Source of the DNA: Fimbriimonadia bacterium
GTDB taxonomy: Bacteria; Armatimonadota; Fimbriimonadia; Fimbriimonadales; GBS-DC
DNA length: 32,070 nt
Direction of reading: 5' to 3'
Assembly (NCBI GenBank): GCA_026129765.1
Contig: JAHCHP010000031.1
Location: 1-32,070 of the forward strand
The translations under genes and the position numbers were made by a program. The notes beneath the pieces are model-generated. The model was given only the letters and a program-made list of their open reading frames with translations. It ran no database searches and was not told the origin of the DNA. The first letter of the stretch is position 1, and the number at the start of each line of letters is the position of its first letter. Shown here in pieces: positions 22,778 through 31,334 of this stretch.

Positions 22778-23680
22778 TCATTTCCATAATCGCAGGGCGC
22801 GCATGAGGGCGTCGCGATAGTTCTTCAGAATGAAGAGCGAGGCGCGCAGGATGACGCCGGGCAACACGAAAGGACGCAGGTAGAAAGGCGTTTGATGGGC
22901 ATAATGTTTCCGATAGAACCGGTACATACTGGTGTGGAAGACGCGGATCATTTTATTGGCGGCTTGGTCGGTGCTGTGTCCAATCGCATGGATGATCGGA
23001 GCGTCGGGGTAATAGATCACCTGCGCGCCCGCTTGCCATGCGCGATAACACAGGTCCACATCTTCGCAATACATATAGAACCCCTCATCGAAACCGTTTA
23101 ACTGTTCAAACAGATCACGCCGCGTCAGCAGGGCTGCGCCAGAGACCCAATCGACCGGTCTCGACAGCGTATGATCCCAGTCGGTCATGAGGTAGTCCCG
23201 CGTGTAGCGGTTTTGGGGAAACAATTTGCCCAGCGGCGTGTTGCGAAACACGGCTGCCGCGAGGTTGGGAAAACGACGGCACGAATATTGCAGCGAACCA
23301 TCCGGGTTCAGCAGACGGGGACCGATGATGCCTGCTTCAGGATGATCGCGCGCGAAATCAAGCAACTTTTGCAAAGACCCGCTCAGGGTGATCGTGTCGG
23401 AGTTCAAGATGAAGAGATACTCGCCGCGCGAGGCTTTCCAGGCTTGATTGTGTCCTTTGGTGAAACCCGCGTTCCAATCGTTGGCGATCAACTGAACCTT
23501 GGGGAACTCCTCTTTCACCATCGCCACACTGCCATCGTTGGAAGCATTGTCCACGACAATCACCTCAAACGGTTCTTGGGGCGGGTGCTGGTAAATCGAG
23601 CAGAGGGCATTGTGTAAATCCTCTCGCGTGTTCCAGTTCACAATCGTTATGCTGAGCGCAATCGGCTGATCATTCTTCAT
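22778..23680 (-). CDS. GT2-family glycosyltransferase (rhamnosyltransferase-like)
   Basis: The 300-residue product has the GT-A fold marks of family 2: ITIVNWNTRE (11-20), IVVDNASNDGS (41-51), FILNSDT (90-96; the DxD-like Asp95) and GFDEGFYMYCEDVDLCYRAW (196-215 in two parts; the acid ED-D pair). The last 45 residues are basic/hydrophobic and may touch the membrane. Such enzymes add dTDP-rhamnose or a related sugar to lipopolysaccharide or capsule precursors. It starts 8 nt behind the Rad50-like gene on the same strand. No other sugar genes are close. Confidence 0.9.
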   Translation of the reverse strand: MKNDQPIALSITIVNWNTREDLHNALCSIYQHPPQEPFEVIVVDNASNDGSVAMVKEEFPKVQLIANDWNAGFTKGHNQAWKASRGEYLFILNSDTITLSGSLQKLLDFARDHPEAGIIGPRLLNPDGSLQYSCRRFPNLAAAVFRNTPLGKLFPQNRYTRDYLMTDWDHTLSRPVDWVSGAALLTRRDLFEQLNGFDEGFYMYCEDVDLCYRAWQAGAQVIYYPDAPIIHAIGHSTDQAANKMIRVFHTSMYRFYRKHYAHQTPFYLRPFVLPGVILRASLFILKNYRDALMRALRLWK

Positions 23681-23688
23681 TCGTTGTT

Positions 23689-26520
23689 CTAATCGGCGAA
23701 TAATCCCTCATTCACGGCTTCTGTCGGCAGTTCCGCCACCGCTGCCATTTGCGATTCGTCTAAGGCGCGTTCTGAGACACGGCTGGAGCGCGACAGCGGG
23801 TCACGATGAACCCACAAACTGCGGTCGACCGCATCGTTGATCTCTTCCAAATGGGAGATGACCAAAATCTGTTGGAACCAGTCACGCAAACTGTATAGCA
23901 CTTCCAAAACGTGTTGGCGCCGCTCTGTGTCCAGAGAACCGAACACTTCATCCAGCATGAGCAGAGAGAGCGGGACTCCTGCTTTTTCTGTAATCAACCT
24001 GGCTAATGCCAAGCGGAGACTGAGATTCACGACATCTTTTTCGCCGCCGGAGATCACTGATTTGCGCGTGCCATCTTCTTTGAGCCAAAATCCGTACTGC
24101 TCGTCGATTTCAATTTCAGAGTACCGCCCGCCGGTCATTTGCGACAAGAATTCGCTGGCATAATCGGACAATAACGGGCGCATCCGCGCATTCAATTCGG
24201 TTCGAAAATCTTGAAGCGCAGTCGAGAGCGCGTTTTTGAACCGCTGTTCCTGTTCTTTGTTGCTCAAGCCTTGCGCGCGCGATAAATAGTCGTTATAGGC
24301 GTTCAACAGCGTTTTCTGCTGCATTTTTAGCCCGCGCAAATCGCCCTGCGCTTGAATCAATTCCTGCTGGGCGGCGTTTTCGGCGCGAACCGCTGATTCA
24401 TATGCTTGCACCACTTGCAAATAATCTTCTTGCGAGAAGTTCAGGTCTGCCAATTGATTTTGCGCGGATTGTTGGTCCTTCTCTATCTGCTTCAATTGCT
24501 CTTTCAGCTCATGGGCTTGTGCTTTCACAGCATCGCGTCGTTTAACCACACCCGCCAGTCGCTGCGCCTCATCGAACTCTTCCTGGTGTTTCTGAATGTA
24601 TTCGCGCGCTTGCTGGTGCGCCTCCGCGTCATAGCCTGTCGGGAGAGCAGCCAACTTTTCGACTATTTCCTTTAGTCGTTGTTCTGAACGGTCAAGTTCC
24701 TTCTGGTGGTTCTCTTTCTGGCGAATTTCCGCGCGCAACTCTGTCTCCTTGGTGCGAACCGGCGCGAGTTTGTTCAGTTGCTCCGAAACGCGCTTCTCTT
24801 CTTCTGGGTCATAAGTGGGTAAGGTATCAATCTCAATGCGTAAGCGATCCAATTCTTCTTGAACGGTTTTCGTTTCCTTGTGCTGGCGTTCGCGTTCTGC
24901 CTGTTGTTGCGTTAAACGCGCGATGGTTGTTTCGCAGGCGCGAAGTTTCTCTTGATATTGAGTGTGCTGCTCACGCTTGGCAGAAAACGACTCGGGTTCC
25001 GATTCCAGCAAGCGCAGAGATTTTTCTGTCGCCAAACGTTGTGTTTCCGTTTGATTCAAAGCATCTTCTAATTCAAAAATCGCGTTCTCAAAGGAGTCGC
25101 CCAGCGCTTGTCCGCAGGTGGGACATTCGCCCTCTTTGCCTAAGGATTGCATACGGTCGCGCCTTTGGGTCAAGTTCTCTGTGTCTTTCGTCAAGTTGTC
25201 GTAGTTAGCCTTACACTCCGCTTTTTGTCGATTCCACTCCTCTCTAATTTTGTCAATCTCGGTTTCCAACTGCTTCAGATCGGCTTGCAAAGCTTGCTGT
25301 TCCTGACTTTGCGCTTTCAGTTCATCGTCAAGGTTTTCTGTTTCTACGAGCTGTTTTTGCAGTTCTTTGAGCCGTTTTTCCTGTTGCTGAGCGGATGCTT
25401 CCAGCCGAGCGCGTTGGTTGGCTTGTTGCGATTCTTCGCGTAATTGCGTCAATCGCTTTTCCCATTGGGCATGCTCATCCAATTGGGGTTGGAGGTCTTG
25501 CAATTGTTGTTCTTTTTCTTCTAACTCTTTAATTCTTGCGCGCGCCAGTTTTTTTTGTTCTTCGCAACTGCTGTGTTCGGTGATGAGCGAGGCGCGTTCG
25601 GTTTCGTGTGCCGCTAAGTCATCCATTTCCCGCAGGCGTTCGCGGGTCGTTTGATAGGTTTTGACGATCTCGCGTAGTTCGTTGATGCGATTGTGCGCCT
25701 CTTCTATCTCTTTCCAGTCGATCTTGGTCTGCTCGAACTGTTTCGTGGTTTGTTCATGCCGGTATTTTAGTTGCTCGATCAGGTTATTCAGCGTATCCAG
25801 CGTCTTTTTTTTCTGTTCCGCTAACTCTTTTTGGGGTTTGGCTTTTTCCAGTTGTTGTTGGACAGCGTTCAAATCTGTTTGGCGCGCTTGCTCCCTGGCT
25901 TCCGCTTCCTGGATTTTTTCGTCAACCTCTGCCAATTGTTCTTTCAAATGATCGGGATTACCCAAACCTTCTTTCAGTCCTGCGATTTCGCGGCGCAGGT
26001 TCGTCAGATCGTTTTTGAGGGTTTCAATCGCTTTGGACAGACGTTCATAGCCCAGCATCCGGCTGATCTCTTCGCGCCGTTTGTCCTTTTCATAAGCCAT
26101 GAACTCCAGCTCTTTCTGCTGCGCGCAAAAGCTGGTTTCAAACTGCCGGAGGTTCATGCCCAAAATCTCTTCTGCTTTTTTCGTGACGGGTCCCAGCCCG
26201 GTCGCCAAGCTCACCCATCCTTGCTCCCGCCAAACGGCAACATGCGCTTCACTGAGGGTGCGCTTCACTTGGTAGCGTTCACCGCCCAATTCAAACTCGA
26301 GGCGCGCAGAGACACGGTTGCTGTCAGACCAGAGATTGCGCAAGGTTTGATTGTCGCCGCGCTTCGCTTCGGAGCCATATATCGCCCAGATAACGCCTTC
26401 AAAGAGCGTGGTTTTGCCTGCGCCGTTGGAGCCGATGATCGCCGTGACGCCCGATTGGAAGGGTATCACGGCGCGGCTGAATTGTCGGAAGTTCTCTAAT
26501 TCCAGTTCAATTAAACGCAT
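23689..26520 (-). CDS. Rad50/SbcC-like ATPase with zinc hook
   Basis: The 943-residue product has a Walker A at residues 30-38 (GSNGAGKTT), two long coiled-coil arms rich in Glu/Gln/Lys/Arg, a CPTCGQ zinc-hook in the middle (about residue 464), then the ABC signature ISGGEKDVVNLSLRLALARL (about 820-840) and Walker B with D-loop LLMLDEVFGSLDTERR. This is the Rad50/SbcC architecture, which tethers DNA ends and drives a Mre11/SbcD nuclease in the cytoplasm. It is shorter than E. coli SbcC (1048). No SbcD-type gene is beside it, though sbcD usually is. ATG 26520 lies 9 nt behind a TAGAAT element with no ribosome binding site. Confidence 0.93.
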   Translation of the reverse strand: MRLIELELENFRQFSRAVIPFQSGVTAIIGSNGAGKTTLFEGVIWAIYGSEAKRGDNQTLRNLWSDSNRVSARLEFELGGERYQVKRTLSEAHVAVWREQGWVSLATGLGPVTKKAEEILGMNLRQFETSFCAQQKELEFMAYEKDKRREEISRMLGYERLSKAIETLKNDLTNLRREIAGLKEGLGNPDHLKEQLAEVDEKIQEAEAREQARQTDLNAVQQQLEKAKPQKELAEQKKKTLDTLNNLIEQLKYRHEQTTKQFEQTKIDWKEIEEAHNRINELREIVKTYQTTRERLREMDDLAAHETERASLITEHSSCEEQKKLARARIKELEEKEQQLQDLQPQLDEHAQWEKRLTQLREESQQANQRARLEASAQQQEKRLKELQKQLVETENLDDELKAQSQEQQALQADLKQLETEIDKIREEWNRQKAECKANYDNLTKDTENLTQRRDRMQSLGKEGECPTCGQALGDSFENAIFELEDALNQTETQRLATEKSLRLLESEPESFSAKREQHTQYQEKLRACETTIARLTQQQAERERQHKETKTVQEELDRLRIEIDTLPTYDPEEEKRVSEQLNKLAPVRTKETELRAEIRQKENHQKELDRSEQRLKEIVEKLAALPTGYDAEAHQQAREYIQKHQEEFDEAQRLAGVVKRRDAVKAQAHELKEQLKQIEKDQQSAQNQLADLNFSQEDYLQVVQAYESAVRAENAAQQELIQAQGDLRGLKMQQKTLLNAYNDYLSRAQGLSNKEQEQRFKNALSTALQDFRTELNARMRPLLSDYASEFLSQMTGGRYSEIEIDEQYGFWLKEDGTRKSVISGGEKDVVNLSLRLALARLITEKAGVPLSLLMLDEVFGSLDTERRQHVLEVLYSLRDWFQQILVISHLEEINDAVDRSLWVHRDPLSRSSRVSERALDESQMAAVAELPTEAVNEGLFAD

Positions 26521-26529
26521 GGAAACATG

Positions 26530-26537
26530 ATTCTACC
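26530..26537 (-). promoter_or_regulatory. GGTAGAAT element before the Rad50-like gene
   Basis: On the minus strand GGTAGAAT (26537-26530) ends 9 nt in front of ATG 26520, exactly the spacing seen at the TauE gene. It lies in the 29-nt gap behind the aldo/keto reductase stop, so the gene may be transcribed separately and without a leader. Confidence 0.5.
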
Positions 26538-26549
26538 TGAATTCATTGA

Positions 26550-27521
26550 CTACCACGCGTAGGCTTCAGGAGCGGTTCCACCCGGACCGGGGAAGATCGT
26601 ATCCAGCGTCTTCAGGGTTTCTTCAGCGAATTGAATCTCCATCGAGCGCAGGATACCCTCTAATTGCGGAATGTTTCTGGGTCCGATGATGGGCGCGGTA
26701 ACGGCAGGCTGGTGCAGCAGCCAAGCGATGGCGACATGGGCAGGCTCTTCTCTGATTTCTGCGCAGAGGTTCTCATACGCTTCAATTTTTGCGCGATGCT
26801 GTTGGAGCGCATTTTGAATTCGCTCGGAGGCGCGTCGTCCTTCTTGAACGCCTTTCAAGATACCGCCCAGTAATCCGCCCGCCAGCGGACTCCAAGGGAT
26901 CACTCCCACGCCATAGCCTTGGCATGCGGGCAGCACTTCCAACTCGACCATGCGGTTGTTCAAATTATAGACACTCTGTTCGGAAACCAATCCCATAAAG
27001 TGCCGAGACCGCGCGATTTCATTCGCCTGGGTGATGTGCCAGCCCGCGAAGTTGCTGCTGCCCACATAGAGAATTTTGCCCTCACGATAAAGCTGCTCCA
27101 TCGCTTGCCAAACCTCTTCCCAAGGGGTATTGCGGTCGATATGGTGCATCTGATACAGGTCAATATAGTCGGTCTGCATCCGTTTCAGACTGCTCTCGCA
27201 AGCGCGTTTGATATGCAGCGCAGAACAGCGCGATTCATTGGGCCAGTCGCCCATCTGTCCGTACAGTTTGGTGGCAAGCACTACTTTCTCCCTGCGCCCG
27301 CCGCCCTGCGCGAACCAGCGTCCGACTATTTGCTCCGTGATGCCTTCGCCGCGCTTCCATCCGTAGACATTGGCGGTGTCAAAAAAGTTGAAGCCTAATT
27401 CCAAAGCGCGATCCATCACGGCAAAGCTTTCCGCTTCTTCTGTTTCCGGACCGAAGTTCATTGTGCCTAAGCAGAGCCGACTCACTAACAGTCCTGAGCG
27501 TCCCAAGTGAACATATTGCAT
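26550..27521 (-). CDS. Aldo/keto reductase
   Basis: The 323-residue product has the AKR catalytic tetrad in place: Asp48 (FFDTANVYG), Tyr53, Lys85 (VVLATKLYG) and His126 (LYQMHHID). The NADPH-binding tail GPRNIPQLEGILRSMEIQF (about 280-300) is present. Together with the start YVHLGRSGLLVSRLCLGTMNFG it looks like the Tas/YajO-type branch. It reduces an aldehyde or ketone with NADPH in the cytoplasm; the substrate is unknown. AGGAGG stands 10 nt before ATG 27521. Confidence 0.93.
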   Translation of the reverse strand: MQYVHLGRSGLLVSRLCLGTMNFGPETEEAESFAVMDRALELGFNFFDTANVYGWKRGEGITEQIVGRWFAQGGGRREKVVLATKLYGQMGDWPNESRCSALHIKRACESSLKRMQTDYIDLYQMHHIDRNTPWEEVWQAMEQLYREGKILYVGSSNFAGWHITQANEIARSRHFMGLVSEQSVYNLNNRMVELEVLPACQGYGVGVIPWSPLAGGLLGGILKGVQEGRRASERIQNALQQHRAKIEAYENLCAEIREEPAHVAIAWLLHQPAVTAPIIGPRNIPQLEGILRSMEIQFAEETLKTLDTIFPGPGGTAPEAYAW

Positions 27522-27657
27522 ATTTTATATCCCTCCTGTAGCGTTATTTTGACGCTGAGGCTGCGGTTCCTTCTGAAGGGTAAACTTGGATATGCGGCGG
27601 GATCTCTTCAAATTGCCAAAAAATCGTTGCATTTAACAGGGATTTCGCCAAAAACGC

Positions 27658-27698
27658 TGTATAATATAAAATGGGTTTCTATTTCAAAATGAAGGAGG
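27658..27698 (+). promoter_or_regulatory. TGTATAAT -10 and AAGGAGG site of the dockerin-like gene
   Basis: TGTATAAT (27658-27665) is an extended -10; no -35 at the right spacing is seen. AAGGAGG (27692-27698) lies 13 nt before ATG 27712. The divergent gap 27522-27711 holds nothing else that I can identify. Confidence 0.5.
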
Positions 27699-27711
27699 CA
27701 TTACCATACTC

Positions 27712-28509
27712 ATGAACTTTTCACGCAAGATGTTATTAGTTTTTGCCAGCATGTGTGTCGTTTTCTCGGCTGTCCAAGCACAGACATTGGTTGATAAACT
27801 GCGGAACGGAGGCAGTCTTTCGTTCAAAATCAATGATGCGACCTATGATGTGACGGGCGGTATCACTCTGAGCGGCAACTTTGGTGAAGGCGACCCTGTA
27901 GAATTCTTTTTTGAGTCCTTGCCCAATGGAAACAATACTGGCTTGGATATTCGATTTCCGATCCGCGACTTGATCAGCATTATCGACTCCGATTTTGAGG
28001 CAGAGTTCATCGCGACGATTATTGACGACAGCACGGTGGAATGGAACTTGCGCGCCACCGATTTGGGTTGTGTGCCTGTGGAGATTGAGGGATCGGTCGT
28101 CAACTTCCGGATCGATTTAGTGACTTCCAAACTTCGACTGCGGCTGTCTCAAATCGCTTGTCAGGCTGACCCCAATGGGGAACTCAACCGCAAAGTTTCT
28201 CTCTCTGCCGTTCCGATTGGCGGTAACGCGATGAACTTCTTGACAGCAGGCGGCTATATCTTCTGCTCCGAGCTTCCCTTCTTTGTGACGAACGCTCGAA
28301 TCGAGAACATTCAGATGAGCAACTACGGCGGCGGGCTGCCAAAGAGCTTGGGCAATGTGAATGGCGACTGCGCCGTGAACGACGATGATCTGCTGCAGGT
28401 GCTGTTCAATTTCGGCACGAATGATCCTGCTTCGGATACAAACGATGACGGTCAAGTGAACGATGTCGATCTGTTGACCGTGCTGTTTAATTTCGGATTG
28501 CAAGGCTAA
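27712..28509 (+). CDS. Secreted protein with C-terminal dockerin-like repeat pair
   Basis: The 265-residue product starts with a signal peptide (MNFSRKMLLVFASMCVVFSAVQAQ in full; core LLVFASMCVVFSAVQA). The middle is beta-rich and without a family I know. The last 55 residues carry two EF-hand-like calcium loops, NGDCAVNDDDLLQVLFNFG and TNDDGQVNDVDLLTVLFNFG, each followed by the same helix. This is the type I dockerin layout. No cohesin or cellulase is in the window, so a cellulosome role is unlikely; such tails occur in many non-cellulosomal secreted proteins of deep-branching phyla as surface-binding tags. The protein is exported; function unknown. Confidence 0.75.
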   Translation: MNFSRKMLLVFASMCVVFSAVQAQTLVDKLRNGGSLSFKINDATYDVTGGITLSGNFGEGDPVEFFFESLPNGNNTGLDIRFPIRDLISIIDSDFEAEFIATIIDDSTVEWNLRATDLGCVPVEIEGSVVNFRIDLVTSKLRLRLSQIACQADPNGELNRKVSLSAVPIGGNAMNFLTAGGYIFCSELPFFVTNARIENIQMSNYGGGLPKSLGNVNGDCAVNDDDLLQVLFNFGTNDPASDTNDDGQVNDVDLLTVLFNFGLQG

Positions 28510-28524
28510 TCGCCTATTGTTCCG

Positions 28525-28552
28525 TCTTCGCGGTAGAATTCCTCCGCGAAGA
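28525..28552 (+). promoter_or_regulatory. 9-bp inverted repeat with GGTAGAAT across the left arm and loop
   Basis: TCTTCGCGG (28525-28533) and CCGCGAAGA (28544-28552) form a perfect stem with the loop TAGAATTCCT. It may end the dockerin-gene transcript, being 16 nt behind its stop, though no T-tract follows. It may also be an operator around the -10 of the next gene. The same layout occurs at 8103-8129. Confidence 0.5.
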
Positions 28553-28618
28553 CTCTTCTCTTCCCTGTATCCCCTCTGTGACGCAGGACGCTAACAGCGA
28601 GTGTCTAATCTTTATCTC

Positions 28619-31252
28619 ATGAAACCGTATTGGCCCCTGTTGTTATTGGTGAGTCTGATAGGGAATGTTGACGCGCAATTGCCGGAACGCGAAACCGAAG
28701 CCATCGCGCAAGCGCTGTATGCCCTCAACTTAACTCCCTTGGATTTAAGCTACACGAAAGGCAGCCTGCAAGATTCCTATCGTCTTCCCCTCATTCACCG
28801 CTTGTTGCATGACCCGCTTTCTATGCCAGGACAAGCCGAGCAAATCTTATCGCCTCTGCGTCAAAAGCCTGCCTTGCCCTCAATGCTACTGAAGCGATTG
28901 ATCCAGGAACTACCGCAAGGCGAAAAACCGGCAGGGCAAGGCGCAATCGCAACGCCAAGTTCGCAACTTCGGTTTCCCGAAGGCTTCCCAACGAAAGCGC
29001 GCGCGCCTGTCAGCGAATGGGTCGAAGCTTTCGCGAGAGCTTATGCAATGCGACAACCGATGTATCTGCGATGCACTGCGCAGGAACGCAGACAGCTCCG
29101 AGATTCGGCTTTATGGATGGCAGCAGAGCAACCCGAATTGGGACTGCGAGCCGATCCTGAGGTTCAGAAAAACCCCGCTCTTTTCTGGAACTTGATCAAC
29201 AAAGTAGAGTGGGGGAGCCTGTGGCAGTCCGCGATTCTGGAATGGGAAACAATAGAAAAACTGGCTCCAGCAATCAAGACCATTTTGGGGAGTTGGAAAG
29301 GCAGTTACAGGGTCAGCGTTGCGAATTTCACGATTTTGATTGCTGGCGCGGGCAATGACTCCCATACCCAACGGGCGGACATCATTCTGGATATTGGGGG
29401 CGATGATCTTTACACCGACGAAGCGGCGCAAGCGCGTATTATTGTGGATATGGCGGGACATGATCGCTATCGAGCCAAATCGGGCGCGTTGGGTTGCGGC
29501 GTTCTGAGGGTGGGGCTTCTGTGGGATATGCAGGGTGACGATCTGTATGAAGGCGAGGCGCTGACTCAGGGGTTCGGAGCTTTTGGGATAGGCGTCTTAT
29601 TCGATGAAGCGGGTCATGATATTTATCGAGCAGACCTTTACGCGCAAGGCGCGTCGCGGACTTGGGGCGTTGGGCTGCTGGCGGACTTCAGCGGGAACGA
29701 TCTTTATCGCGCGGGGGGACGCTTTGTTCACGCGCCTTTGTTAGAGCAGGAGAGAGCCACCTTTTCCTTTGCTCAGGGGTTTTCTATCGGTTATCGCCCT
29801 GACCGTTCGGGCGGTATCGGGCTTTTGTGGGATGGCGCGGGCGATGATTCTTACAGCGCAGGCACCTACAGTCAAAGCGCGTCTTATTGGTTTTCATTCG
29901 GCGCGTTGATTGATGAATCGGGCAACGATCAATATGCCTCTTTTTACTATTCTCAAGCCTCCGCCATGCACCTGACCGCCGCGCTTTTGATGGATAAGGC
30001 AGGGCATGACTCTTATATTTGCCAGCAAGGCGCGATGCATGCGATTGGGCATGATTGGGGTGTCGCGATGTTGTGGGATCATGCGGGCAACGATGTGTAT
30101 GCAGGCGGCGATTCTCGTCCTGCGGTAGGCACGGCGAATGGAGTGGGAATCTTCATCGATTCGGCGGGCAATGACCGCTATTTTGGACCGCCTGCGGTCG
30201 CGAACCCCGCGCGCGAAACCGGCAGCGTGGGGGTCTTTGTGGATTTGGGAGGCAGCGATCAATATGCGCAAGGATTTAAGGATGGCGATCTGCATATCAA
30301 GGGGCAATGGGCATCGGCGATGGACCTGCCTGCGGATTCCTCTGCGGCTCCTTCGGAGACGCCGCTCCCTGACATCCCCAAGCCCGCGATTGGCAGCCTT
30401 CCCCTTCCCAGCGATTCCGAAATGGAACGCTTATATAAGGATGCTTGTCTTTGGGAAGTGGGTTCTGCGCGCGAGACGGTGCGCCGTGCCAGGCATACGC
30501 TGATTGGGATCGGTAAGCCAGCGTCTCAGTGGATGGTCGATAAGAAACTCGCTGAGCTGACCTCAACTCTGGTCGAACGCGCTTTTGTGGAGGTGCTGCA
30601 AGAAACCGAGTCGGGCGAGTTAGTGTTGGTTTTCCTGCAGTCGGAAGACACCAAAAAACGAGAACCTGCGCTGCGTTTAGTGACGCTGTTGCGTGTGAAG
30701 GGCGCGTCATCCAGTGTCTTGAAAATGCTGCAGACTGATTCTGCGATGCGTTCACGAGCGATTGTCGCTGCAGGCGCGCTGCAAATGAAAGAGGCGGTCC
30801 CTGTTCTGGTGGCGATGGCAGATGACGCTGCGCCTATGACCCAACTCAGCATCGCGCTCGCGCTGGGGAAAATTGGCGAACCAAGCAAAGCCGTGGAGTG
30901 GTTAAGCAGTCAACTGAACCATCCGGAACTACCCATCCGAGAGGCTTGCGCGAACGCTTTGACCCTGCTGGGCGAACCGGGCGTCTTCGCGCTTCGTGAG
31001 GCTGCCGAATCGACGGAGGTTTCGTTGGCGCGGTTGGCGATCCAAACGTTGGGACGAGCCAAGCAAACTGCAGGGTTAGAATGGTTGTCAGAAAAAGCGA
31101 AGCATGAAGATTGGGGCATGCGCTTAACCGTTCTGCAGGCGATCCGCGCCTTGAATACAGGAGAAGCCTCCCAGCGTTTTGAGGTATTGATTCAGCAGGA
31201 AAAAGATTGGCGGGTTCTGCGCGCTCTTCAAGGAGGGGGAGAGCAGAAGTGA
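28619..31252 (+). CDS. Secreted DxxGxDxY-repeat protein with C-terminal HEAT repeats
   Basis: A GTG at 28601 is in frame, but ATG 28619 gives a cleaner signal peptide (MKPYWPLLLLVSLIGNVDAQ) and neither has a clear ribosome site. The mature protein (about 857 residues) has a helical N-terminal part, then eleven copies of D-x2-G-x-D-x-Y (DIGGDDLY, DMAGHDRY, DMQGDDLY, DEAGHDIY, DFSGNDLY, DGAGDDSY, DESGNDQY, DKAGHDSY, DHAGNDVY, DSAGNDRY, DLGGSDQY) over about 290 residues, at roughly 26-28-residue intervals, with G(V/I)G-L-x-D between them. It looks like a beta-solenoid, perhaps Ca-binding like RTX repeats. A Pro-rich linker (about residues 570-600) leads to five or six HEAT repeats. Exported, function unknown. 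Confidence 0.8.
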   Translation: MKPYWPLLLLVSLIGNVDAQLPERETEAIAQALYALNLTPLDLSYTKGSLQDSYRLPLIHRLLHDPLSMPGQAEQILSPLRQKPALPSMLLKRLIQELPQGEKPAGQGAIATPSSQLRFPEGFPTKARAPVSEWVEAFARAYAMRQPMYLRCTAQERRQLRDSALWMAAEQPELGLRADPEVQKNPALFWNLINKVEWGSLWQSAILEWETIEKLAPAIKTILGSWKGSYRVSVANFTILIAGAGNDSHTQRADIILDIGGDDLYTDEAAQARIIVDMAGHDRYRAKSGALGCGVLRVGLLWDMQGDDLYEGEALTQGFGAFGIGVLFDEAGHDIYRADLYAQGASRTWGVGLLADFSGNDLYRAGGRFVHAPLLEQERATFSFAQGFSIGYRPDRSGGIGLLWDGAGDDSYSAGTYSQSASYWFSFGALIDESGNDQYASFYYSQASAMHLTAALLMDKAGHDSYICQQGAMHAIGHDWGVAMLWDHAGNDVYAGGDSRPAVGTANGVGIFIDSAGNDRYFGPPAVANPARETGSVGVFVDLGGSDQYAQGFKDGDLHIKGQWASAMDLPADSSAAPSETPLPDIPKPAIGSLPLPSDSEMERLYKDACLWEVGSARETVRRARHTLIGIGKPASQWMVDKKLAELTSTLVERAFVEVLQETESGELVLVFLQSEDTKKREPALRLVTLLRVKGASSSVLKMLQTDSAMRSRAIVAAGALQMKEAVPVLVAMADDAAPMTQLSIALALGKIGEPSKAVEWLSSQLNHPELPIREACANALTLLGEPGVFALREAAESTEVSLARLAIQTLGRAKQTAGLEWLSEKAKHEDWGMRLTVLQAIRALNTGEASQRFEVLIQQEKDWRVLRALQGGGEQK

Positions 31253-31334
31253 AAAAGGTATAAAATCCTGATTTTCCGTCGATTACGTCCAGTTTGGAAG
31301 TCCGCCCTCCAAGCAGATCAGGTGTCGAGCATCG
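31253..31334. other. Convergent gap with a -10-like element and a possible structured RNA
   Basis: GGTATAAAAT (31257-31266) follows the stop of the HEAT gene, and CCTGAT (31267-31272) and ATCAGG (31317-31322) could close a stem around an inner TTGGA/TCCAA. The stems are short, so this may be no more than a terminator or chance. Confidence 0.2.

Noticed and set aside
24406..26499. Plus-strand frames opposite the Rad50-like gene
   Set aside because: Antisense of the coiled-coil codons gives Leu/Phe/Ser-rich products; no start signals or families.
31253..31334. A tRNA or other standard RNA gene in the gaps
   Set aside because: No cloverleaf or TTCGANTC arm with matching acceptor stem was found here or in the other intergenic stretches.
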